64,000 nt of DNA from Dissophora ornata. Taxonomy: Eukaryota; Mortierellomycota; Mortierellomycetes; Mortierellales; Mortierellaceae. Positions 24,101 through 34,400 of the stretch are shown in pieces. The stretch covers positions 1-64,000 of the forward strand of contig MU616636.1 of NCBI GenBank assembly GCA_025201705.1. The letters are read 5' to 3'. The notes below the pieces were generated by a model, which saw nothing but the letters and a program-made list of their open reading frames with translations, was not told the origin of the DNA and searched no databases. How positions within the stretch are numbered: the first letter of the stretch is position 1; the number at the start of each line of letters is the position of its first letter. The translations under genes and the position numbers were made by a program.

Positions 24101-25369
24101 TACTTCCAGATCTTGACGGCTTTCAGTAACACATTCCATACCTTACAGCCACTTGTCTTCCCTGGATTCACGTATGGCTGGCTATCTCTGATCTCTCACC
24201 GCGCGTTCATGCCCAAGTTGCTATTGGCAGAGAGCGGTAAAGGTTGGGCCTCGTTCCAGAAGTTGCTAGTCTGCCTTTTCCGATTCTTGATCCCGTTCTT
24301 GGTCGGAGGCGAGATGCGAGATACAACCAGGGCACTGTACAGGGGCACACTCCGTGTGTTGTTGGTTCTGTTGCACGATTTCCCCGAGTTCTTGTGCGAT
24401 TACCACTTCAGTTTCTGTGATGTGATCCCGCACTCTTGCATCCAGCTTCGAAACCTGATTCTGAGTGCCTTCCCAAGAAACATGCGTCTACCAGATCCCT
24501 TCACGCCAAACTTGAAGGTGGACATGTTGCCAGAGATTCATCTGCCCCCGCGAGTGCTTTCGGATTACACGACCAGTCTAACTATCAGCTTGAAGAAGGA
24601 TGTGGATACGTATTTGAGGACACGGGAACATGCGCCGTTCTTGGATAATTTGCGGGAAATCTTGGCGATCGACCCCAATAATCAGGATCTGTACTCTGGT
24701 GGATCGAAATACAATGTGCCGATGATCAACTCATTGGTGTTGTATGTCGGTGTCAACGGCATTGCTCAGCTGCATCCATCCAAGCTGGAGGATAGTGGCA
24801 GCGTCAATAACAATGGTGATGACAGCACCAAGGCCGCATCTTCGCCATCTCAGGATGGAACCTCAACGTCGTTGACATCGTCGTCGTCGTCGTCGCCACC
24901 TCCAATGGCGCAGACAGCATCGATGGATATCTTCCAGAAACTGCTGACGGAGCTGGACTCTGAGGGACGGTACTTGTTCTTGAGCGCAATTGCCAATCAG
25001 CTGAGATACCCTAATTCGCACACGTACTACTTCAGCCAAGTACTGCTCTATCTCTTTGAGGAGGCCACCCAGGAGACAATTAAGGAGCGAATCACGAGGT
25101 ATATAATGCAACAATCTTTACAACACACTCGCAAGTCCTTTTCTTTCTGTTATTAACGCACTGTCATTGGTATCTATTCTTGTTTATGCAGGGTACTGCT
25201 GGAGCGTCTGATTGTGAACCGCCCTCATCCTTGGGGCCTATTGATCACGTTCATCGAGCTGATCAAGAACCCGCGTTATGCGTTCTGGGACCACGCATTC
25301 ACGAGGATTGATCCTGACATTGAGAAACTCTTTGATTCTGTCTCACGCTCTGTCAAGCGATCCATTTAG
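18180..25369 (+). CDS. NOT1: CCR4-NOT transcription complex scaffold subunit NOT1
   Basis: Eight exons: 18180..18353, 18443..18767, 18892..19093, 19205..19556, 19652..20197, 20284..20537, 20632..25098 and 25192..25369. All joins keep frame and give 2165 aa, normal for NOT1/CNOT1. It is the scaffold of the CCR4-NOT deadenylase, which controls mRNA decay and transcription. The N-terminal part is HEAT-like helical repeats. The MIF4G domain that binds CAF1 spans about residues 885-1095 ([20 protein letters not shown] to [15 protein letters not shown]). A CNOT9-binding DUF3819 region lies at about 1150-1300 ([19 protein letters not shown]). The NOT1 superfamily homology domain fills the C-terminus, ending [18 protein letters not shown] and the last exon. 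A Ser-rich, probably disordered insert ([12 protein letters not shown]) lies near residue 2035. Confidence 0.96.
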
Positions 25370-25700
25370 AAAAGCATCGTTTTTTTTTCATTCTTTTTAT
25401 AAGTTAACCTTCCAAATTGTATCATACACGTTTTCAGTTCTCTGCCCTTTTTACTCTGTTTTGTTGTAGTCAGGAAAATGTCATTAAATGTACGTTCACG
25501 CTAACTAAATCTGTGGTCAATACCGCAGAAGGCCCTCCACCATCGAGCAGTTTTCTCCGGCCCTCGGGCATAGCGTATAGACATCAGACAATATTTCGAT
25601 CATGATGAATGAAACGAGGACAATGGGCGCGAATCATCGGGTGCAGTGTGTTTGCGACACACAAATTTTTACGGTCCTGTTGATCAAACCCAACGGTTAG
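25370..25700. other. NOT1 3' flank, no gene seen
   Basis: Contains T-rich NOT1 3' sequence and a short hairpin at about 25645-25661 (GTGTGT/ACACAC arms). The 14-mer GGACAATGGGCGCG recurs inverted about 760 bp downstream, just before 26400. No coding sequence is supported. Confidence 0.4.
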
Positions 25701-26125
25701 ACTTACTCAAACGATGTCTTCGTTGTTGTAACAAAGCATCAACAATAGACTTACCGGCCATCAGCCATAGGACCGGATTCGCGACCACGTATCGCTTCAA
25801 CGCGCGGGGCGAGCCCCAGGTACGCGCTACGGTATTCAAAAGTGGAAAGCTTGGTTAGTCCTCGAACTATCACTCTCACCCCGTTTCTCGCCATCCTCTT
25901 GTGGATAGCCGCAAAACGACAACAACGATAAAGAAGCTCGTGGAAACAAGGAAATACAGAAAAGCCAAGCAAATGCTGGACGTAGTCCAAAAAGTGAGGA
26001 GAGAATGAGAGAGAGGGAGAGAAACGTCGAGAGAGTGTACCGGCTGTGGAGAGAGGGAAGAAAAGGCATTTTGGACTTACCTGAAGCGTCCAATGGTGGC
26101 GAATGGAGAGGAAGAAAAGAGAAGA
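25700..26125 (-). other. Putative transcription unit with splice signals but no recognised ORF
   Basis: On the minus strand a TATAAAAG box is followed by a long polypyrimidine leader (about 26140-26095) and a perfect donor CAG|GTAAGT at 26081/26080. Possible acceptors with a CTAAC branch site lie near 25830-25855. Further donors (GTAAGTC) follow at about 25753 and 25715, and an acceptor CAACAG lies near 25687. The putative exon near 25755-25830 is unusually GC-rich. No conserved protein could be assembled from these exons. It may be a small unrecognised gene, an snoRNA host or a non-coding RNA. Boundaries are approximate. Confidence 0.35.
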
Positions 26126-26150
26126 AAAGAGAAGAGAAGAAAGAGGCTCG

Positions 26151-26158
26151 CTTTTATA
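26151..26158 (-). promoter_or_regulatory. TATA box and pyrimidine-rich leader
   Basis: TATAAAAG on the minus strand, followed by a CT-rich stretch and then by a consensus splice donor about 70 bp downstream. The arrangement resembles highly expressed 5'-TOP-like genes. Confidence 0.5.
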
Positions 26159-26539
26159 CTCTTCCGAGTCAAAGAAGCTTCCGGCTAGAATGGTGGCGCA
26201 AAAGAAAGCGCAATAAACAAGCTACAAGCTCTGTGTATCGAAACGAGATGGACCGTGGTGGATGACGATCGATAATTATGAATAAACAGGAGCGACGCAG
26301 AGCTACAGCTTTGCATTTCGGTATCTTGAATCAGAAAGCTAGGATACGCCAGTCTACAGTGTATTGGCCAATCAGCGAATTTTCGCGCCCATTGTCCTAG
26401 AGCCATGATGAATGAATGACATGAGCGTTTTATAACAATGATTATGGAAACAAAGTAACAGAAACAATAACCTAAATCTACAGAAAATGATATGCAAATG
26501 TAATAAAAGAATGGGGAGGGGCCTCGGAAGAAAATCCAA
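26159..26539. other. Intergenic, no gene seen
   Basis: Short spacer between the ORF-less promoter and the 3' end of the Ser-rich gene. No supported feature other than the inverted 14-mer before 26400. Confidence 0.4.
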
Positions 26540-28096
26540 TTACTGGGCTGTGCGGAAGAGGACATCCGTGAGTGTGGCAGAGGCGGTGAGGAGCGCGCGT
26601 TGTGCAGTCGTGGTCGACTGTGTGACTAGGGACTGGATCTGGACCTGGACCTGCGAACGTGTCCAGCCCGTGGTCGATAGGATTGGGGATGCTGACAATG
26701 TACAAGTCGTTGTCGGTGACGATGCCGAAGATAGTGATGCTGTTGAATGTGTCGTAGATACGGCTGTATTACATGTCTTGAGTGGAGAGTTTTCGCGCTG
26801 GGGGGCGCTCGGGGTAACGGTGATGACGGGGGCAACAGGAGTAGCGGAGGTAATAGGGGCAACACGAGTAACGGGGCTAGTCTTGGCCAGCTCTGCCAAG
26901 TTCTTGTAAACCTTCTTCGTCCTGACTAGAGACGATCTGGGAGTGGTTTCGCTGAAGGCTGGTTCCCTTGAGGAATTGCGCTGTTGGGCCAATGGGTATA
27001 TATGCGGCATAGGGATTGCCATGCGCGCAATAGTCATCTCGCCATCCGAATTCGGCGCACTCGTTTCCGAGCATGCTTGCTGCTGTTGCTTCCGTTTCTC
27101 GGCCATCAGCAGATCCGATAAGAGCGACTGGCGTCTTTCCATGCCACCAGTATTCTGGTCTTGAGACGGAGCTGTGGTCGCAGTGCGGTGATGATTAGAA
27201 ACGATAGGCATCTTCTTGCCAAAGTAGATCTCCTCTTCGGCATCGTTGTTGTCTTCCTGCTCTGATACATCAAAGTCCTCGCAGTCGCCATCATGCTCCT
27301 CCGTTTCGCCGCTAGAAACCATTGGCGCACTGTATAGCGTTGCTCGAGGACTATGATGGTGGACTGCGAACGTGTTCTCGTTCTCATCTTCGGATTCGCT
27401 TTCGTCCTCCTCGCTTTCGTTGCACACAAAAAACTTGGCTCTTGATACCGCCTGTCGCTGCTTCACGGCGGTATGACTCTGCTTCTTTCTTAGCTCTTCC
27501 TCCTCAGGGTACGGCTCGTGTGCTGCATTCGACTCTGCAAGGCTGGTTGCGTTATCCAACACCGTATCCAACAATCTATTGACTGAGGTTCTCGACCGCT
27601 GTGCGAATTGTCTGCCATGCTCTGTTGCCATCGTCTGCGCCGACTGTAATGACGATGAGACACGCGTATACGACGATGGGCTATTCTTTACGGAGTTTGA
27701 TCGTGCTTCTGGTGATGCCGTGGATGCAGAGGTTGCATCTGGTGGCGCCCTATCATTGGTGCACCCCTTATGACTACCTCTGCTGCCTATGCTATTATTA
27801 TTGATGTTGCTGCGGATGTTTGATGGAGTGCGTGGCGAAGCTGACAACGGCGCAGAAGTGACGCCACCGGGAGCGTTGATGTCGACACACAAACCCATAT
27901 TTGGCGATTCTGCCGTCAGAGAAGAAATTGAACTGTTGTTGTCACAGTTGCCCTGGTGTGGATGCTGCTGTTGGAGATCTTGAGGCCGTGGACTGCTCAG
28001 CGAATACCAGTACTCACTCATCGTCTCCAAGGGTTTGGTAGTCTGAGTCGCGTCTGCGATCGTCTGTTTCACACGAGAATAGGCTGTTCGATACAT
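26540..28096 (-). CDS. Ser/Thr-rich protein of unknown function
   Basis: One uninterrupted frame of 518 codons starting at the first ATG (MYRTAYSRVKQTIAD). I do not recognise the family. The protein is mostly low complexity (Ser, Thr, Asn, Gln, Pro) and probably disordered. Ordered-looking islands are the N-terminal YRTAYSRVKQ stretch, RAKFFVCNESEEDESESEDE, an acidic segment ending EEEIYFGKKMPIV, and RRQSLLSDLLMAEKRKQQQQ. The island order (FF-x-acidic, then RRQSLL...) faintly recalls fungal DUF3295-type regulatory proteins, but the GATA-like motif of that group is not visible, so I do not name it. The length of the open frame and these islands argue for a real gene. Antisense ORFs here are short. 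Confidence 0.6.
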   Translation of the reverse strand: MYRTAYSRVKQTIADATQTTKPLETMSEYWYSLSSPRPQDLQQQHPHQGNCDNNSSISSLTAESPNMGLCVDINAPGGVTSAPLSASPRTPSNIRSNINNNSIGSRGSHKGCTNDRAPPDATSASTASPEARSNSVKNSPSSYTRVSSSLQSAQTMATEHGRQFAQRSRTSVNRLLDTVLDNATSLAESNAAHEPYPEEEELRKKQSHTAVKQRQAVSRAKFFVCNESEEDESESEDENENTFAVHHHSPRATLYSAPMVSSGETEEHDGDCEDFDVSEQEDNNDAEEEIYFGKKMPIVSNHHRTATTAPSQDQNTGGMERRQSLLSDLLMAEKRKQQQQACSETSAPNSDGEMTIARMAIPMPHIYPLAQQRNSSREPAFSETTPRSSLVRTKKVYKNLAELAKTSPVTRVAPITSATPVAPVITVTPSAPQRENSPLKTCNTAVSTTHSTASLSSASSPTTTCTLSASPILSTTGWTRSQVQVQIQSLVTQSTTTAQRALLTASATLTDVLFRTAQ

Positions 28097-28466
28097 GGAC
28101 AAGACGTGTGTTCACATATGCAAGGGAGTTGCAAACCAAACACAGGGGGAAAAGGAAAGGAGGCGAAGAACATAGAAAAGACAAAATAACGTGGTTAGAT
28201 AAAGCTACTCCTGATGATAAATACCAAATGCCTTTTTTTTTGCACTTTTTATCGCGCACTTCTTTACTGCAATCTCATCTCTTACCTTTCCAGAGAACGC
28301 TATTCGCGTTTGGACCTGCATGGTAAAAGTAGACGACGCACAAGAAAAAAAGTCCGATCGTAATTATTATGATTGAGTAATGGACCAACAGGAAACAAAA
28401 AGAAAGGCAACGAGGACGGGAAAATGAGGAAGAGTTAATATTGCGATCTTTTCATAGAATGAAGGC
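28097..28466. other. Intergenic spacer
   Basis: Promoter of the Ser-rich gene on the minus strand. No supported coding or RNA feature. Confidence 0.4.
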
Positions 28467-28480
28467 TAAGCGCTGCGTGC

Positions 28481-29680
28481 TAATTCGGGGAAGAGCGGGT
28501 CCATAGACATTGACCTGCAAAAAAATTGGATTTTGGTCAAGGTAAAAAGTGGGCATAGAGAGAGAGAGAGAAGCACACAAAGCATGGGCTAGCCAGCGTT
28601 ACTTGTTGTCGCTGCGGTGAGGTCGATGCATATTCCTTGCGGGGGGATTAATGAAAACTCAAACGGGAACAAACAACAATAGACAAAACATATGGAGTGG
28701 CGAGAGGGACGGTTGTCGTGCGACCATGTGTTTGCGCCTTTTTCGACCGAGACCGCATAGCAACCTTGTTCTCCCTTCAGCCCAATAGGGCTGAGAGACG
28801 AAAAAAGCAAAGGTCGATCGAGGATATGTGTTGAGAATGGGTAGAATGGGTCGCGGCAGAGTGTGGGAAGGATCCAATTGCGATAACATGGTGAGGAGCT
28901 GGGGGAATGAGGACTGTCAGATTTTGATTATCTTTTGCTCCTACCTGACAAGGCTGGTTGAGACGCAAGGCTGTTGTCAACAGGGGATGCAGGTTGGGAT
29001 TGAGATGTTGAGGAATGTAAATGAACAGGAGAGGGGAGATGCAATGGCGAGGATGTTGAAGACAATGCAAAAGAAGAGCAAGGAGGGGAGTGAGAGCGGG
29101 GCTGAGATTGAGAACGGGCCAGGGCCGCGACCGGGGGAGATAAGGCCGAAACCGAGACCGATTTCGACAAAGGGGATAGTGGAGTTGATGACGAGGACGA
29201 AGACGCCACGAAGGCGAGGACGCTTTGATCGTCAGCTGGAGTGCCACTGGCGTTATCGTTTCCGTTTTCGTCTTCACGAGATGCATGCACGAGCGAAAGC
29301 TCCGTTGCTGCAGCTGCTGATGATCTCGTTGGTGTCGGTGATGCGTGCGAGTGCGATAATGACGACTGCGATAGCGAGGCCGACTGTGTTTGCTGCTTTG
29401 CTAATGGGAGTCTTGCACTAGCAGTAATGGACACGGATCCCGCGACAGCTTTACTATTCCGAACACTGCCAGTCGTAGATGTCAATGGCGATGAAGTGAT
29501 AGCCGTCGGGGTGTTTGGCCGAGACGGTGACAAGACAGGCGTTGTTGAGATCGTGTGTGAGATTGTGGAAGAGAGTGAGGAGAGCGACCTGGTCGATGCG
29601 AGTCTTGACTTTGAGTGTGTTGGCAGGCTGTGGAACGAAGGAGGTTGCAACGCCAGAGAAATGGACAGGGGCGGAGGCAT
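28481..29680 (-). CDS. Candidate Ser-rich orphan gene with two tiny downstream exons
   Basis: A 29680 ATG opens a frame (MPPPLSISLALQPPSFHS...) that reaches a donor TCAG|GTAGGA near 28946. Two short exons can be added in frame. The first is about 28639..28607 (acceptor CCCGCAAG, donor ACAA|GTAACG) encoding GICIDLTAATT. The second begins near 28516 after TTTTTTTGCAG and ends at a TAG near 28481. The product would be about 267 aa, over a quarter Ser, with no recognised domain. Plus-strand ORFs over the same bases (28828..29421 and 29241..29792) have no better support. Splice choices are inference and this may not be a gene. Confidence 0.35.
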
Positions 29681-30953
29681 TTTTCGAGCGTTCAGGGACC
29701 AGAGTGGATACGTTCGAGCGAAAGAAAGACAGACAATAGTTTATGAAACAGATGACTGCGCGCGTAGAACTAAAATAAAAGGTGGAAAGTGAATGAGAGA
29801 TGGCAATGAAAGGATGGATGGCGATAGTGTTGTTGTTTGTCTGTTCCCCAGCAATATAAAATATTTACAATTCCGTCATGGCTGGAGCAATGCGGGCGAT
29901 CACGACTGTTTGGCGGCGATAATTTTTGGGGAAATGCATTTTTACGTTTCGATTTTCGTGGGGGACTGAACACTGCATGCAGCATCGGTGCCACCGCACC
30001 CCTCATTATCTTGACCATCTTATCTCCTGAACAATATGTCAATAGTCTACCACGCCGTGCCGTCGCTATTATCGGTATTACCAAAACCATCATGGACAAT
30101 TCACACGCTTGGCTTTGTAATAATGTGCTTTGACGCTCTCTCGGACATTACAGTGCCTTCGTGGACGACTATCGCGGCACATACAGCATTGTCCGCCTTA
30201 CATAACCTTTCTTTACAATTGTTGGGAGTGGATCTCCCTCTTCATCAAACACCACTTCCATAAACCGGATTGAAATGCCACGCTTTGCTCACCCCAAAAT
30301 ACACCTGCCTCACTTTCGTCACTTGACTTTTGAGCACGCGGTACATCCCCAGATGCCAAGGCACCTTTTCTGCTACACTTGCTGTTTTCTTTGTATTTAC
30401 ATCACTTCACCCGGCGGCTCATCGCTCATGTCATTTCTTTCATTAGATCCTTTCAGCTTGTTTACTGTCCATGCCGGATCAAAATATGAAAAAAGGGCTT
30501 CCCTCTCCTTTCCCCATTGCAATCAAGACCCGCGCTCTCACTTTGTTGAAATGTTCAACAGTTGGAACTGCTGTTTTATTTCAAGGGCCACGGGACACTC
30601 AAGGTTTTGTTAACGTTCACTACCCCAAAGCAATTGAAACCGATCGGCCCTTTGAAGCTTCGTTGGTGGGGCTGCTATACTTCGCCCCTTCGGATATTTC
30701 ATTCTCCCTTCCCTTAATCGTATCCATGCCTACACTCAGTGCAGTGCATCTACACCCATGACGCGGCAATGAATGAACCTGAATTGCTCCTTTATTATTT
30801 ACACAAAACCGAAAGGAAAGGAAAAAAATGCTAAAATGCCAAAGAATCTGTGCTTTGCAGTAAAGATTATGCTCGAGAAGAAAAACAAGAATACAGAAAA
30901 TACAATAGTAAAGTAAAGAGGGGAGAGTATACAATCCAATGGTAGGAGTATAA
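29681..30953. other. Intergenic, no gene seen
   Basis: About 1.3 kb upstream of the Ser-rich orphan and downstream of the VTC gene. It contains only unsupported short ORFs. Confidence 0.5.
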
Positions 30954-33800
30954 TTAGTCGGTGCCAACTTCCTCGTTAATAGGACGCATCACGACCGCAG
31001 CGTTTAACCCGACAACCGTTACCAGACACAAGAACATCACCACGGGCATCAGACGTGTTCGGACCCACCGACCGCGATGTCCCGCATGTGCATACTGGCT
31101 CGAATGCACCTGGCTCGAAAGCAAACCGCTGAGCTCGTTCGACCTCTTGGTCATGTACGGCGCAACGTCTTCCTCGTCGCTTAAAGTGGAGGAGGATTCG
31201 TGTCCGTCCATCCGGATTAGGTGTGCCCAAACAGTCGTGCCCATGCAGAGACATGAGATCACCAAGAACAACGATGCGGCTTCGAGACCGACACCGTCAC
31301 CCAAATTCATCAACGCCAGAACGAGGCCGACAAACAACAGCGCAATGTTCGCGCTCGAGAGTCCAGTCCAGAATAAACGGTTAATAGTCGAGCGCGTGGG
31401 GCTTCGTCTTGCGTAAAAGTACTGCGCCTCGATATCATCCGAGATGTGATGTCCGTCCCTGTGCATGTACGGAATCCAGCTCTGGACCTTATTCAACCAC
31501 TTCCTAGCTGTGCTCTTCTTGAAAGACACACGCTTCTTACGCCTCCTTGCTGATAACGATGAGGACGTTGACGAGGTGGTAGATCCATACCCTTCGCTAC
31601 CTTGTTGCGAATGCAAATCCTCATTGGAGCTGTTTCGGCCCTGTATACTTGTTAACGAGCCAGGTTTCTTTAAACAGCTCACCACAGGTTGCTTCATCTT
31701 GGGTACAGTAGATGCTCTTCCATTACCCTGACGCTCCAACATCATTTTGTTCACTGCGACGAGATCCTGGACTTCTTCGTGGAAAGTCACGTTGGGGGTA
31801 TAAACTCCGCTCGAGTCTGTGAGGTCCTTACGAGAGCGGGACGGCTTTTTGCCGCTGCCGCCTTTGGTGCTGCCTTGGAACAATGACTGAAGTGAGGAGG
31901 GTGAGCCCGAATCAGAGATGGTGGTGGCAGCGGTGGATTGACCCGAGGCCAGGGAGTCGTTTGATCCAAAATTCGAGTTCGAGTCCTGCAGGGTCGAGCG
32001 GTGCGGGAATCCGCCAGTCAACATAGCAGGCTTGCGGATATCACGGTCCATGTCGGAAAGCTATTAATAGACATAAAATGCAAAAGATAAGTAAAAGACA
32101 CAACCGCACGATACAAACAAAGCAATGTGAGAAGAGAAACAAAATCATACCCAGAAGGGAAGCAATCCAACACGGGATTCGTAGAGAGTGGCAGCGGCAT
32201 GTAAATCCTTTGCAAAGTTTGGCACCATCTCAACCAAATGGCTCTGCGCAATATGGTCAGCCCAGCTGGGGATTTCCTCCTGAGGCTCTGTCAGCGTCCG
32301 GATTTGCATGATTGCATACGGAAAGCGCACAATGTCCTGCTCTCGAATTTGCGAAAACGGATAATCTTCAGCTTGAAGATCAGTCGGGCTCCAGGGACGA
32401 TCAAACAAGTCCGTCGACACGATGGCTCTTTCTCGAACCATCACAACATCTGTGTCAATCGTAATGCGCACTCGGGTATCGCCCGGCACCTGGAACGCGG
32501 TCCTGTTGAAGAAGGTTTGGACCACAGGTTGGAGTTGACGCTTCTTAATCCTGGACTGGACAATCCGGGTCAACTCCTCGAACTGTTTAATCTCCTGCTC
32601 GGTCTTTTGTCCTGAGCGACGCATCTGCTCCACGGCTTTGTTCATTTTGGCAGCTCCCTGGAGCAACTTGGGGACGTATTTCGACTTGATCTGGAATCGA
32701 TGCTTCGTGATGATGGGCTCATCGAGCGTAGGCACTGATGTCGAGGATGAACTCTCCGCAGAACTGGATCCTGTTGCGGCTTGGGACATGCTTCTTTGCT
32801 GTTGCTCAACACACATATACTTCTTCTCCGATCCATACCATCGCAAACGCACAGTCTCGCTCTGCTCCCGATGCTCGATCTGACCCATGTACATATCGAA
32901 ATCACTGTTATCGAGATAGACAGTCGACACAGGACTCTCGCTCGCCAGATACGAACTCAACTGACTAGCCGATTTGTTAGAAGAGTCCAAAGCTGATGTG
33001 GGTTCATAGACCACCAATGGCAGATACTTCAAAATCAACATCTTGAGATCCATGACATTGTCAGGGTGCACCCAAAACGCGGTCTTCTTGGGTATGCAAC
33101 CAGGGTGCTCCAACTCTTCATCCTCCTCTGAATCGGCCTTTGACATTGCAGGTGCAGTTCCTGTTCGGACAATGTTGTAAAGACAAGAGAGACGGCTGAC
33201 CAAGGTCGCAAAGCTCTCCTTGTGGAATGGCTGGTTATTGAGTTGCTGGTTCATGAAGTACGCTCTGAGCGTGAACCCGGAATGCTTATCGTGTTTCTTG
33301 ATGATCTTGAGGAAGGCGGTATAGTTCAGACGCCGGAAGCGGGCCAGATCCTGAAGATCCTGTGTGACCTTGTTAATTTCGGACTCGGTCTCGACAAAGG
33401 AGGCAAGGGTGAGTTTCTCCGATGACTTGCCAGAAGGCAATTGATGCTGTCGGATCGTGTACTCGCAATGCTCGGTTCTCCTCTGAACCTCGCCCAACTT
33501 CATTGACTGAAATGAGGCGACCTATTTCGAATTTATTTTTGTCAGAGGAGAGGAACAAATATGAGAATGGCGCAATCAGGGAAATTGCATACATTATAGC
33601 GAATTGTTCCTTTTTGTTTTTTTTTTTCATACCTTCTCGAGCTCGGTGTTCAACAACTTGACAAACTCGACTTCATCTTCCTCTGTGAACTCCTTCCCAG
33701 AAGTTTTGGACTTGAGTTGAGCTTTGAGGCCATCATAGTCGACGTAATGATATCTCCAGTGCGATATCCAGTGTGCTTTGAGTTGCGAGCCAAATTTCAT
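30954..33800 (-). CDS. VTC2: Vacuolar transporter chaperone (VTC) complex subunit, Vtc2/Vtc3-like
   Basis: Three exons, 33800..33633, 33521..32151 and 32060..30954, give 881 aa. VTC complexes make inorganic polyphosphate at the vacuolar membrane, with SPX domains sensing inositol pyrophosphates. The order is SPX (MKFGSQLKAHWISHWRYHYV to about residue 180), VTC catalytic-fold domain (about 195-515, WVHPDNV, YLDNSDFDMYMGQIE, RLRWYG, NRTAFQVPGDTRVRI, SHLVEMVPNFAK), then a C-terminal DUF202/VTC1-like membrane part (SDMDRDIRKP, TINRLFWTGLSSANIALLF, three hydrophobic helices). Several residues that are catalytic in Vtc4 are changed: the ERKTH lysine site reads EQQQR, the metal-binding Glu of AVLEVK is Gln (AIMQIR), and VPKFSK is VPNFAK. 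I therefore infer a non-catalytic accessory subunit. Confidence 0.88.
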
Positions 33801-34400
33801 TTCCTGAAGATATTGGCAGGGACAAGGATGATATCTGTCGATGGATGCTTGGAGGTAGGGTGAGAAATATATAGAGTGAAGAAAGAAAGGTGTGGTGCTT
33901 GTTCACGGCAGAGATGTGTGGATGATAGGATGGCAGAGGCTAAGAAATGGCTGGAGTGGCCAAAGAGGGGAGAGAAGGGACGGGAAGTGGGATAGGATAT
34001 ATTAGTAAGTATGTCCCGCACAGGCAGATTCAAACGCCACATGCATTCATGCATCGTTGTTGTTGTTGTTGTTGTTGTTATTTTTCTTTCTCATGTTCCC
34101 ACACCCATTGCACAAACATCCCCGCTCTGTACACCCGCATACGAACTTGCAGACACCACAGAAAGGTTTGTCCCTCAAAACCCGAGGAGGAATATCTTTA
34201 TCCGACATATTTGTCACACCTCTCTCATGTCGCTTCCACCCGTGCCCGAAGTCTATTCCTCGCATCTTCCGCAGTCAACCTCTACTTCCTCTGAATGAAC
34301 ATTTCGTTTTGTGTCTTGTGGTGGAAAATGGTTGTGAACCTTGTTTTGAGTTGGATCCTTGGACTTGATCGCGCTTGTATCTGGAATAGGAAAATGGTGA
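33801..34400. other. VTC promoter and flank, with GTT microsatellite
   Basis: Upstream of the VTC gene. (GTT)n occurs at about 34056-34079. No gene is supported. Confidence 0.45.
34056..34079 (+). repeat. (GTT)8 microsatellite
   Basis: Eight uninterrupted GTT units. Confidence 0.9.

Noticed and set aside
25755..25860. Possible 5S rRNA-like or tRNA-like GC-rich block
   Set aside because: Only short stretches resemble 5S; internal control boxes and the expected folding are missing.
28828..29792. Plus-strand ORFs of 197 and 183 codons
   Set aside because: They overlap the Ser-rich minus-strand frame and have Asp/Val- and Arg/Met-rich composition typical of antisense shadows.
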